A stretch of 58,925 bases of DNA from an uncultured bacterium. Lineage in GTDB: Bacteria > Hydrogenedentota > Hydrogenedentia > Hydrogenedentales > Hydrogenedentaceae. Position numbers and translations under genes: made by a program. The stretch is taken from assembly GCA_937124615.1 (NCBI GenBank), contig CAKZKR010000003.1:1-58925 (forward strand). Direction: 5' to 3'. Under the pieces are notes generated by a model. It worked only from the letters and a program-made list of their open reading frames with translations. It did not search any database and had not been told where the DNA came from. Below, one piece after another: positions 17,651 to 24,719 of this stretch; within the stretch, counting starts at the first letter, position 1; the number at the start of each line of letters is the position of its first letter.

Positions 17651-19171
17651 ATGTCTGTAGATAAAGATGAAAGTAAAGATATTGAATCTTCGGATAGTAG
17701 GGAGAAATGGTATAAGAGCCCGGCGTTACGGTTTGTGCTGGTTTTTATAATTGTTGTGGTTAGTTTCTTAACGGGATACCGTTATTTGATCAAAACTACA
17801 TGGAATGACCGTTATCTTTTTACTCTGGCCACACATACATCATGGGTTTTGAACAAAATAGGTGAAAGGACAATATTAGAGGGTCTTCCTCAAAATTTGC
17901 CACCTGAGGAATGCAGGGCATGGTTATCAGCCTGGGCCAGGGGAGCAAAACAGCCGGGACCCGAAGACTATATTAATAAGAGTAAAGACCCTTTAACGCC
18001 ATGGGAGCAGTGGTCTTATCGGGCTCAAAAAGCGAGGAAACAAGGAATACAGACTAAATTAGGTCCTCGAGTAGTTTTTGCTTTAAGGGAAGGTTTATTG
18101 CAAAAGATAACAAGTTTAGAAGAAAAGATAAAAAACATCCAGGGGAATCTTACTTTATCTGAGCCTGAAAAAGCGAGTTTAATAGCAAAGTACAATACAG
18201 AATTGCAATTATTGAGAGTGCAATATGGGGAAGCACAAAAAGACCCTGAAAAGAATCGACAGGTAAGTGGCTATATTTTCCCCTTTATCATTATTTCTGA
18301 ATGTGGAGCCATAGAGATTATGGCTATCTTCTTTGCAGCAGTAGTAGCTTATCCTACACTTATCCGTAAGAAACTCTTGGGGATTATTGTCGGTATTCCG
18401 TTGATGTATTTTGTTAACATTTTCCGTTTATCTTTTCTTGCAGTAGTAGGTGCCTTAAATGCGGGAGGTAGATGGTTTGAATTTTTACATTATTATGTAT
18501 GGCAGGCTGTGTATATTGTTTTTGTTGTGGCCGTGTGGCTTGCATGGATAGAGTTTGTTGTATATGCTGAGTCGAAAGAAGGAATGTCTTTCCGTGAGAG
18601 GGTTATGCAGATTTTTCAGAAAAGAACACTATTACCTTTATTTCAGACTTTTGTATTTTGTGTAAAGTTTATTTTGGTGGTAGTCCCGTTGGTGTGTATC
18701 TGGTGGGCTTTAATTCCTATTTATGGATGGATACTGGTTCAGATATCAGGTTCTATATTAAAGTTTGTAATGGGTGTTCCGATTATAGCAGGGGGAATCC
18801 GCCCGGCGGGATTTTTAAATACGGCTTCGACTATATATTTTTCTATTCAAGGATATGAGTTTGAAAAGGCATCTCCTATTGCCCTATTGGTAACCAATTT
18901 ACCTCCTTTTATTTCATTAATACTTATTACACGGATATCATGGATTAGCCGATTGAAGAAGATATTATGGGGTGCTATTATAATCATGTTAGGGCATATT
19001 CTATTCATCGTAATAGTTCTTCGTTATCAAGAAGTTTTAAAACAATATAGCGAATTGCCCATAGCCGTAATTCAATTCTATCTTACAATGCCATTTATGT
19101 TATGGATTGCCGTGGTTTTTAGGGAACGATTCCTGAATCGTTCGAGAAAAAATCCCTCTCAAAATTCATAA
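17651..19171 (+). CDS. Exosortase/archaeosortase-family membrane transpeptidase with enlarged architecture
   Basis: 506 residues. One N-terminal helix (about 26-48) is followed by a 160-residue soluble region with a coiled coil (about 150-195), then a multi-helix core. That core shows the exosortase triad in the expected order and spacing: Cys218 (SECGAIE), Arg259 (VNIFRLSFL) and His280 (FLHYYVWQ). About five further helices follow. Exosortases are thought to cleave C-terminal sorting signals (PEP-CTERM type) on the outer face of the inner membrane. The soluble insert and the extra C-terminal helices are unlike the compact ~280-residue members. No PEP-CTERM substrate or EPS locus is adjacent. 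ATG 17651 is preferred to GTG 17645. Confidence 0.7.
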   Translation: MSVDKDESKDIESSDSREKWYKSPALRFVLVFIIVVVSFLTGYRYLIKTTWNDRYLFTLATHTSWVLNKIGERTILEGLPQNLPPEECRAWLSAWARGAKQPGPEDYINKSKDPLTPWEQWSYRAQKARKQGIQTKLGPRVVFALREGLLQKITSLEEKIKNIQGNLTLSEPEKASLIAKYNTELQLLRVQYGEAQKDPEKNRQVSGYIFPFIIISECGAIEIMAIFFAAVVAYPTLIRKKLLGIIVGIPLMYFVNIFRLSFLAVVGALNAGGRWFEFLHYYVWQAVYIVFVVAVWLAWIEFVVYAESKEGMSFRERVMQIFQKRTLLPLFQTFVFCVKFILVVVPLVCIWWALIPIYGWILVQISGSILKFVMGVPIIAGGIRPAGFLNTASTIYFSIQGYEFEKASPIALLVTNLPPFISLILITRISWISRLKKILWGAIIIMLGHILFIVIVLRYQEVLKQYSELPIAVIQFYLTMPFMLWIAVVFRERFLNRSRKNPSQNS

Positions 19172-19228
19172 TTAAAAGAGTGAAGATATAGATATTCCCT
19201 CCTTTTTGATTAAAGAAATTAGGTAATT

Positions 19229-19257
19229 TTGCCGAAATTAATAATGAACATTATACG
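19229..19257 (+). promoter_or_regulatory. Sigma-70-type promoter for the structured RNA element
   Basis: TTGCCG (19229-19234), a 17-base spacer and TATACG (19252-19257) sit at the left edge of the GC-rich element. The start site would be expected a few bases into the closing helix, or just before it if CATTAT (19250-19255) is the -10. Confidence 0.5.
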
Positions 19258-19290
19258 GGAAAAGGAACCCGACGAATAAGGAGACTGACG

Positions 19291-19494
19291 ATGAATACAA
19301 CTTCTATTGCACCAGTCAGCATCGTCGGGGCCGGACTAAGCCAGTTTCGACTGCAGTCTCAACCTGTTGATGGTAGAATGTTGAAGGAGCAACCTCTACC
19401 TTCAACAGACTTGGGGACAGCGACTCTGGAACTTATACTTCGGACTCTGTCGCTTAATGAGTCGGAGGGGCACGACCTCGATGTGCTGGCTTAG
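19291..19494 (+). CDS. Possible 67-aa protein overlapping the structured RNA
   Basis: An ATG frame with a good ribosome site (AAGGAG, seven bases upstream) and no recognisable family. The product begins MNTTSIAPVSIVGAG and ends with an acidic stretch HDLDVLA; it has no signal or membrane segment. The base composition and abundant internal complementarity fit an RNA gene better than a protein gene, so this entry is an alternative reading of the same locus. Confidence 0.3.
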   Translation: MNTTSIAPVSIVGAGLSQFRLQSQPVDGRMLKEQPLPSTDLGTATLELILRTLSLNESEGHDLDVLA

Positions 19495-19516
19495 CACTTA
19501 ATTTATCCTTTTCCGA

Positions 19517-19553
19517 GGGAGGCAGAACATGGATGTGTATGCCTCCCTTTTTT
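19517..19553 (+). terminator. Strong intrinsic terminator after the RNA element
   Basis: GGGAGGCA (19517-19524) pairs perfectly with TGCCTCCC (19540-19547) over a 15-base loop and is followed at once by six T residues. Confidence 0.92.
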
Positions 19554-19689
19554 ATTTTTAATGCTCTAAAACTTGTTTTCTTACGATATAAAAGAAGTAT
19601 ACGATCCATCCCCCTCTATTTCTTGTATATTCTCTTTTTGAATATTTTTAGTACGAAGAGTCCTCTATATAGAAAGGAAAGGAGAATAT

Positions 19690-19722
19690 ATGATATTCTA
19701 TTGGAAAAATTCGAGGATATAA
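19690..19722 (+). CDS. Possible 10-codon leader peptide upstream of gatC
   Basis: ATG preceded by GGAAAGGAGA at normal spacing opens a 10-codon frame (MIFYWKNSRI) that ends 16 bases before the gatC ATG. It contains neither a Gln/Asn run nor an obvious attenuator. It may be a translated leader or a chance frame. Confidence 0.25.
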   Translation: MIFYWKNSRI

Positions 19723-19738
19723 TGTAAGAGGAAAAAAT

Positions 19739-20041
19739 ATGATTAGAAGCAAGATAAGTCGGGATGAGATATATCATATTGCAGATTTGGCCTATTTGCA
19801 TCTGGATACAGAACAAGCAGAAAAATTAGCCGCTGATTTGTCAGAAATAATCGGTTATGTAGAGAAATTAAATGAATTATCTACGGATAATGTAGAGCCG
19901 ATGATGCATGCGGTCCCTATGGAAAATATATTGCGGGAAGACAAAGTGCGACCTTCTATTACAAAAGAAGAATCTTTGCGTTGTGCTCCTTTGCATGATG
20001 GAGAATATTTTTTGGTTCCAAAGATTTTGGAGGTGGATTAA
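19739..20041 (+). CDS. gatC: Asp-tRNA(Asn)/Glu-tRNA(Gln) amidotransferase subunit C
   Basis: A 100-residue GatC with the family pattern ISRDEIYHIADLAYLHLD at the N-terminus and VEPMMHAVPMENILREDKV in the middle. GatC stabilises GatA within the GatCAB complex, which amidates misacylated Glu-tRNA(Gln) or Asp-tRNA(Asn). It is the first gene of a gatC-gatA-gatB set, and AAGAGG lies upstream of the ATG. Confidence 0.94.
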   Translation: MIRSKISRDEIYHIADLAYLHLDTEQAEKLAADLSEIIGYVEKLNELSTDNVEPMMHAVPMENILREDKVRPSITKEESLRCAPLHDGEYFLVPKILEVD

Positions 20042-20042
20042 G

Positions 20043-21521
20043 ATGTCTGAATATTGGTGGGGTAGAAGTGCTTCTGAAATAAGTGAATATGTGAAGAATA
20101 AAGAAATTTCTCCTGTTGAAGTTGTGCAGAGTTTTCTTGACCGTATTCAGCAGGTCGATACTAAGATAGATGCATTTACCCAAATTTGGAGTGATTATGC
20201 TCTTCAACAGGCAAGGTCCTTGGAGGAGAAAATTGTAAAGGGAAAATCTCCTGTTGGACCACTTGCGGGGGTACCGGTTTCCATAAAAGAAGTAATTTGT
20301 ACACAAAGAGGTTTTACTACTTGTGCATCAAAAATCCTTGCGGGATATCGTAGTCCTTATGATGCAACTGTTGTCGAGAGACTTCTTAATGCAGATGCTA
20401 TTTTGATTGGAAAGGTTAATATGGATGAGTTTGCTATGGGCTCATCAACAGAGAATAGTTCTATAAAGTTAACGCGGAACCCATGGAATTTGGAATGTGT
20501 TCCGGGTGGTTCCAGTGGAGGTTCTGCTGCATCTGTTTCTGCGGAAGAATGTGTTATATCATTAGGAAGTGATACAGGAGGGTCTGTTCGTCAACCGGCT
20601 TCGTTTTGCGGTTGTGTGGGGTTAAAACCGACTTATGGTCGGGTATCCCGTTATGGGTTGGTTGCCTTTGCCTCTTCTTTGGACCAGATAGGTCCTTTGA
20701 GTAAGAATGTTATGGACAGTGCTACAACGCTTTCTGTTATTGGTGGAAGGGACCCAAGAGATACAACCTCTGTTGACATGCCATTGCCCGATTATTCAGA
20801 GAGAATAAGGAAAAATGTAGATACAATTTCTATGCGTATTGGGTTACCCAAAGAGTATTTTACAGAGGATTTGAATGAAGAAGTAAAAGAACTTATTATG
20901 AAAGCAGTACGAATCCTTGAAAAGCAAGGGGCTGAGATTGTAGAAGTCTCTTTACCTCATACTGAATTTGCAGTTGCTACCTATTACATTATTTGCACAG
21001 CAGAGGCAAGTGCTAATTTAGCTCGTTTTGATGGCGTCCGTTATGGTTTTCGACATGTAGATTCAAAAAATATTATAGAAATGTACAAATGTACCCGTAG
21101 CGAAGGATTTGGACCGGAGGTTCAGCGAAGGATATTGTTAGGGACTTATGTCTTATCCAGTGGTTATTATGATGCCTATTATTTGAAGGCACAAAAGGTT
21201 CGGAAATTAATTACACAGGACTTTGAAGAGGCTTTTCAAAAATGTGATGTGATTGTAGGTCCTACTTCGCCAACGCCTGCCTTCCGTTTTGGTGAGAAGA
21301 CTCAAAATCCATTGGAAATGTATTTGAGTGATATTTATACGATATCGGTAAATTTATCGGCATTGCCTGCTATATCGGTTCCATGTGGTTTAACCCAGAG
21401 TGGTTTGCCGGTAGGTTTACAGTTTATTGGAAAACATTTTGATGAAGAATATCTACTTACAGTAGCCTATTTGTATGAGATAAATAGAGGCCAGGAGTTT
21501 GGAAATCCGCCATTAGAATGA
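20043..21521 (+). CDS. gatA: Asp/Glu-tRNA amidotransferase subunit A
   Basis: A 492-residue amidase-signature enzyme that releases ammonia from glutamine for the GatCAB reaction. The Ser-cisSer-Lys triad is visible as Lys82 (VSIKEV), Ser157 (PGGSSGGSAA) and Ser181 (DTGGSVRQPA), with the spacing known for GatA. ATG 20043 lies one base after the gatC stop, with GGAGG at the end of gatC acting as the ribosome site. Earlier in-frame codons would only extend it inside gatC. Confidence 0.97.
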   Translation: MSEYWWGRSASEISEYVKNKEISPVEVVQSFLDRIQQVDTKIDAFTQIWSDYALQQARSLEEKIVKGKSPVGPLAGVPVSIKEVICTQRGFTTCASKILAGYRSPYDATVVERLLNADAILIGKVNMDEFAMGSSTENSSIKLTRNPWNLECVPGGSSGGSAASVSAEECVISLGSDTGGSVRQPASFCGCVGLKPTYGRVSRYGLVAFASSLDQIGPLSKNVMDSATTLSVIGGRDPRDTTSVDMPLPDYSERIRKNVDTISMRIGLPKEYFTEDLNEEVKELIMKAVRILEKQGAEIVEVSLPHTEFAVATYYIICTAEASANLARFDGVRYGFRHVDSKNIIEMYKCTRSEGFGPEVQRRILLGTYVLSSGYYDAYYLKAQKVRKLITQDFEEAFQKCDVIVGPTSPTPAFRFGEKTQNPLEMYLSDIYTISVNLSALPAISVPCGLTQSGLPVGLQFIGKHFDEEYLLTVAYLYEINRGQEFGNPPLE

Positions 21522-21536
21522 AGGAATTAGGATATT

Positions 21537-22967
21537 ATGGAATTTGAATCTGTTATAGGTATGGAGGTGCATGTAGAAATTAATACGCGTTCTAAGGCGT
21601 TTTGTTCGTGTAGTACCAATTTTCATGCTCCGCCGAATACACAGGTTTGTCCCGTTTGCTTGGGAATGCCCGGGGTTTTACCTGTATTGAATAGAGAATT
21701 TGTAAATAAAGCAATTGCAGTGGGACTTGCGTTAAATTGTTCTATTGCGAAATGGTCTAAAATGGACCGTAAAAATTATTTCTATCCGGATTTGCCTAAA
21801 AATTATCAAATAAGTCAATATGATTTGCCTTTATGCTATGATGGATATATGAATATTGAAGTGAAGGGAAAAACAAAGCGAGTACGTGTTTTAAGAGCTC
21901 ATCTGGAGGAGGACACTGCAAGAAATACTCATGATTTAGGAGGAGGATACAGCGGGATTGATTTCAATCGGAGTGGAGTTCCTTTATTGGAAATTGTAAC
22001 CTATCCCGATTTAAGGTCTTCGGAAGAAGTTTTTGTTTTTTTAACGGAGTTAAAGCAATTGCTTGAATATCTGGAAGTGAGTGATTGTAATATGGAAGAG
22101 GGCTCCCTTCGAGCAGAAGCGAATGTTAGTGTTCGTGAAGAAGGGTCAGACCTTTTAGGTGTTAAAACAGAAATAAAGAATGTTGCTTCGTTTAGTGGTG
22201 TTGTGAAGGCCATTGAGTATGAAGTAGAACGACAAATCCAAATAATACAGTCCGGAGGAAAAGTAGTTCAGGAAACAAGGGGTTGGGACCCAGACCGTGG
22301 AATAACCTTTTCTCAAAGACATAAAGAATCTGCACATGACTATCGTTACTTTCCAGAGCCAGACCTTGTTCCTCTGGCTGTTTCTGAGGAATGGATACAA
22401 CAGGTTAAACAGACTATGCCGGAATTGCCACAGACAAGACGGAAACGGTTTCAGGAAGAGTATGGTTTATCTCTGTACGATGCTCATGTGTTGACTTCTA
22501 CAAAAATTATGGCAGATTATTATGAAAAAACGGTTCAGTTAGGTGCGGATCCTAAACAATCTGCTAATTGGATACAGGTGGAGTTGCAATCTGTATTGGC
22601 TTACGAAAATAGATCTATAGAGAATTCTCCGGTAACACCGGAACATATCGCACAGTTAATCTCGTTGGTTAAGGATGATGTAATTAGTGGAAAGATTGCT
22701 AAGGAAGTTTTGCGAAAAGTATTTAAAACGGGTAAGTCTCCGGAAGAGATAATAAAAGAAGAAGGTTTAGTGCAAATAACGGATGTGGAAGTAATACGAG
22801 CAATAGTAAAAAGAATTGTTGAAAAAAATCCATCTCAGGCAGAACAATACCGCAGTGGGAAAGATAAACTTTTCGGTTTTTTTGTAGGTCTAATAATGCG
22901 TGAAACTCAGGGAAAAGCGAATCCCAAACTTGTAAATGACCTTTTAAAAGAAGAACTTAATAAATAG
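21537..22967 (+). CDS. gatB: Asp/Glu-tRNA amidotransferase subunit B
   Basis: A 476-residue GatB, the kinase and transamidase subunit that binds the misacylated tRNA. The signatures are GMEVHVEINTRSKAFCSCST at the start with the zinc-binding CPVCLGMPG, the middle segment NRSGVPLLEIVTYPD, and the C-terminal YqeY-like tRNA-binding tail. Length is normal. It is 15 bases behind gatA in the same transcript. Confidence 0.97.
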   Translation: MEFESVIGMEVHVEINTRSKAFCSCSTNFHAPPNTQVCPVCLGMPGVLPVLNREFVNKAIAVGLALNCSIAKWSKMDRKNYFYPDLPKNYQISQYDLPLCYDGYMNIEVKGKTKRVRVLRAHLEEDTARNTHDLGGGYSGIDFNRSGVPLLEIVTYPDLRSSEEVFVFLTELKQLLEYLEVSDCNMEEGSLRAEANVSVREEGSDLLGVKTEIKNVASFSGVVKAIEYEVERQIQIIQSGGKVVQETRGWDPDRGITFSQRHKESAHDYRYFPEPDLVPLAVSEEWIQQVKQTMPELPQTRRKRFQEEYGLSLYDAHVLTSTKIMADYYEKTVQLGADPKQSANWIQVELQSVLAYENRSIENSPVTPEHIAQLISLVKDDVISGKIAKEVLRKVFKTGKSPEEIIKEEGLVQITDVEVIRAIVKRIVEKNPSQAEQYRSGKDKLFGFFVGLIMRETQGKANPKLVNDLLKEELNK

Positions 22968-22980
22968 GAGATGTTGACAC

Positions 22981-23406
22981 TTGCGAAAGAAAGCATCAGC
23001 AATATCGGGTGTAAGAAAAACACGGCGTTCATCGATTACAGTAGCAAAGACTATAGCCCGAATTGCATCAGAGAAAAAAGCAAAAGATATAAGGGCATAT
23101 AACTTAGAGGGTCTAACCCTTTTAGCGGATAGTTTCATTCTTTGTACGGTAATGAGTGAACCACAACAAAAGGCCGTTTTTAATGCGGTTTATGAAGGAT
23201 TGAAAGAAAAAGGAATGGTCCCTCTTTCTACGGAGGGAAGTTTTCAGGATAACTGGATGGTAATGGATTATGGTTCTGTTGTATTCCATATTTTTAAACA
23301 GAAAGCACGGGATTATTATGACCTCGATGGGATGTGGGGCGATGCTCCAAAGATAGAACTGAAGTTAAAAGAGGATAAAAAAGAGGAAAAAAGGGATAAG
23401 GATTAG
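22981..23406 (+). CDS. rsfS: Ribosomal silencing factor RsfS
   Basis: A 141-residue RsfS/Iojap-family protein. The family pattern is seen in ADSFILCTVMSEPQQKAV and DNWMVMDYGSVVFHIFKQKARDYYDLDGMWGDA. RsfS binds ribosomal protein L14 and blocks subunit joining when nutrients are low. The start is TTG at 22981: an in-frame TGA lies two codons upstream, and AGGAG (22966-22970) is ten bases away. The C-terminus is a highly charged Lys/Glu/Asp tail not typical of the family. It follows gatB by 13 bases. Confidence 0.92.
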   Translation: MRKKASAISGVRKTRRSSITVAKTIARIASEKKAKDIRAYNLEGLTLLADSFILCTVMSEPQQKAVFNAVYEGLKEKGMVPLSTEGSFQDNWMVMDYGSVVFHIFKQKARDYYDLDGMWGDAPKIELKLKEDKKEEKRDKD

Positions 23407-23410
23407 AAAT

Positions 23411-24253
23411 ATGTCTGATTCTTCCTATGTTCCGGACCGTTCGCAGTTATATCATGTTCGGCTTGTAAAAATTTTAGGGCAAGGAGGAACGGGTATTGTA
23501 TATCAAGGGATTGATACGAAAAAGGGAGAAGCGGTTGCTGTGAAGTTGTTCCGAGAAAACTTTTTCAGGAATCGACTTCATTTGATGGATCTTGTTCAAA
23601 ATGTTAAGAAATTTAAAAAATTAAAACATCATAATATTATACAGATATTTGATTTTATTGATGGTGATGAAGGAAGGTGTATGTTGATGGAGTTTGTGGA
23701 TGGTCCCAATCTCCGATGGTATCTTGGAAATCGTCCGTGGAATTTGCAGGAACGGGTGAATATTGTTATTCAAATTTGTATTGGATTGCAGTATTTGCAT
23801 GACCAGGGATTTGTACATCATGATTTTAAACCCGCAAATGTTTTGTTTACCCGTAGGGGAGTTGTTAAAATAGCAGACTATTCTTTATTCGGAAATAATT
23901 TTATACTGGAATTGCTGGACAGGAATATTAGTCAGCAAATTACACCTATGTTTGTGGCTCCCGAAGTTATTCGTGGAGAGCGGGTAACTCCGAAATCAGA
24001 TTTGTATTCGTTGGGTGTTACAATGTATATGATGTTTACAGAAAAAATTCCTTTTCCTGTGGATAATTTACAACAATTATATCATTGTCATTTGAATTTA
24101 GTACCTGAACACCCCACTAATGTGAACCCCAAATGTCCGTTTGCTTTAGGTAATGTAATTATGAAAGTCCTCTCTAAAAAACCAGAAAACCGATACCGAG
24201 ATTGCGATGAGTTGCGAATTGCTTTGTCCAATGTAACACAGAGCAGAATTTAA
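23411..24253 (+). CDS. Hanks-type Ser/Thr protein kinase with altered motifs
   Basis: A 280-residue single kinase domain without a transmembrane or sensor region. Visible are the Gly-rich loop GQGGTGIVY (23-31), the ATP-anchoring Lys45 (AVAVKLF), the catalytic loop VHHDFKPANV (HRD changed to HHD, Asp138 and Asn143 present), DYS (156-158) where DFG is usual, and APE (183-185). By hand alignment the helix-C Glu is replaced by Asn64. It is therefore either a divergent active kinase or a low-activity one. It starts four bases after rsfS, so it should be co-transcribed with the translation genes. Substrates are unknown. Confidence 0.85.
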   Translation: MSDSSYVPDRSQLYHVRLVKILGQGGTGIVYQGIDTKKGEAVAVKLFRENFFRNRLHLMDLVQNVKKFKKLKHHNIIQIFDFIDGDEGRCMLMEFVDGPNLRWYLGNRPWNLQERVNIVIQICIGLQYLHDQGFVHHDFKPANVLFTRRGVVKIADYSLFGNNFILELLDRNISQQITPMFVAPEVIRGERVTPKSDLYSLGVTMYMMFTEKIPFPVDNLQQLYHCHLNLVPEHPTNVNPKCPFALGNVIMKVLSKKPENRYRDCDELRIALSNVTQSRI

Positions 24254-24475
24254 TTATACACCTGTTATCCCGCCTGTAATTGTTCCTGTGTCTACATCTA
24301 TATCCGTATCTGTTGTTTCCTCTGTTGGTCCTGTGGCTTTCCATGGTGCTTGTCTTGGTACGAGAAGAAGTCTGTCTATAATGTCCGATGTGGCTTGCAA
24401 TTTAATCTGGAAATTGCTTAATTGTGCTAATGCAGGTATTCTTGTTAGAGGTGAGATATGTCTGTCTTTTTTCAT
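24254..24475 (-). CDS. Small peptide with Thr/Asp/Gly-rich tail, paralogue of its neighbour (73 aa)
   Basis: 73 codons with AAGGG upstream. The N-terminal half shares a pattern with the peptide 18 bases upstream (Leu-Thr-x-x-Pro-Ala...Gln-x-Ser-Asn-Phe-Gln). Its C-terminus is quite different: a stretch of Thr, Asp and Gly (TDTDIDVDTGTITGGITGV, 55-73). The stop is directly adjacent to the convergent kinase stop. A conserved leader with a variable, Thr-rich tail recalls precursor peptides of the RiPP type, but no modification enzyme is seen nearby, so function is open. No known family recognised. Confidence 0.55.
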   Translation of the reverse strand: MKKDRHISPLTRIPALAQLSNFQIKLQATSDIIDRLLLVPRQAPWKATGPTEETTDTDIDVDTGTITGGITGV

Positions 24476-24493
24476 ATATTCAAACCCTTTTTA

Positions 24494-24622
24494 TTAGGAT
24501 GTTTTTATAAAGATAAACTCAACAATTTGGTCGGTTAATTTTACCAAGAAATCTTTCCATGCCTGGAAATTGCTTACCTGCATTTTTGCAGGTTTCTTTG
24601 TTAAAACCTGAACATGTTTCAT
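24494..24622 (-). CDS. Small peptide, first of a paralogous pair (42 aa)
   Basis: 42 codons with a strong ribosome site (AAAGGAGT, about ten bases before ATG) and a consensus -35 promoter behind it. The first 20 residues hold the shared pattern LTKKPAKMQVSNFQ. The rest (AWKDFLVKLTDQIVEFIF) is an amphipathic helix with an aromatic end. A 14-base identity (CTGGAAATTGCTTA on the plus strand) with the neighbouring gene indicates duplication. No family recognised. Confidence 0.55.
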   Translation of the reverse strand: MKHVQVLTKKPAKMQVSNFQAWKDFLVKLTDQIVEFIFIKTS

Positions 24623-24662
24623 TTTTATATTACTCCTTTTTATTTCAATAATAATACTACTA

Positions 24663-24691
24663 TTTTTATCAAAATTTAACAGAAATGTCAA
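24663..24691 (-). promoter_or_regulatory. Promoter of the small-peptide pair
   Basis: On the minus strand an exact TTGACA (24691-24686), a 17-base spacer and TAAAAA (24668-24663). It lies 40 bases ahead of the first peptide start, and the 100 bases between ABC-F and peptide hold nothing else visible. Confidence 0.6.
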
Positions 24692-24719
24692 GTTTTTATT
24701 TGAGTAAATTATAATTATT

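Larger units (their letters stand above)
19258..19553 (+). ncRNA. Candidate structured non-coding RNA of unknown family
   Basis: The core of this element (210 bases) is about 50% GC in a much more AT-rich neighbourhood, with a promoter directly upstream and a strong terminator at its end. The two ends pair perfectly over 9 bp (19258-19266 with 19506-19514). Inside are an 8-bp helix CCCGACGA/TCGTCGGG (19268-19275 with 19322-19329), enclosing GACTG/CAGTC, and a 9-bp hairpin TGTTGAAGG/CCTTCAACA near 19379-19408. Competing pairings GACAG/CTGTC, GCGAC/GTCGC and CGACTC/GAGTCG occur near 19427-19464, and there is a GTGCT/AGCAC hairpin near 19484-19498. It lacks the conserved cores of RNase P RNA, tmRNA, SRP RNA or the common riboswitches. 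A 67-codon frame overlaps it, so a structured mRNA is the alternative. Confidence 0.6.

Noticed and set aside
19258-19553. RNA element as tmRNA, RNase P RNA, SRP RNA or 6S RNA
   Set aside because: No tRNA-like end with GGTTCGA and CCA, no RNase P core motifs, no SRP tetraloop domain. The closing stem plus multiple internal hairpins do not match the single long 6S hairpin.
24288-24497. Plus-strand 69-codon frame overlapping the peptide pair
   Set aside because: It opposes the two peptide genes, lacks a ribosome site, and its product looks like reverse-strand shadow of the repeats.
24254-24622. Calling the peptide pair a RiPP cluster outright
   Set aside because: No modifying enzyme, protease or exporter with a dedicated peptide domain lies within the window; the nearby ABC gene is an ABC-F without membrane helices.
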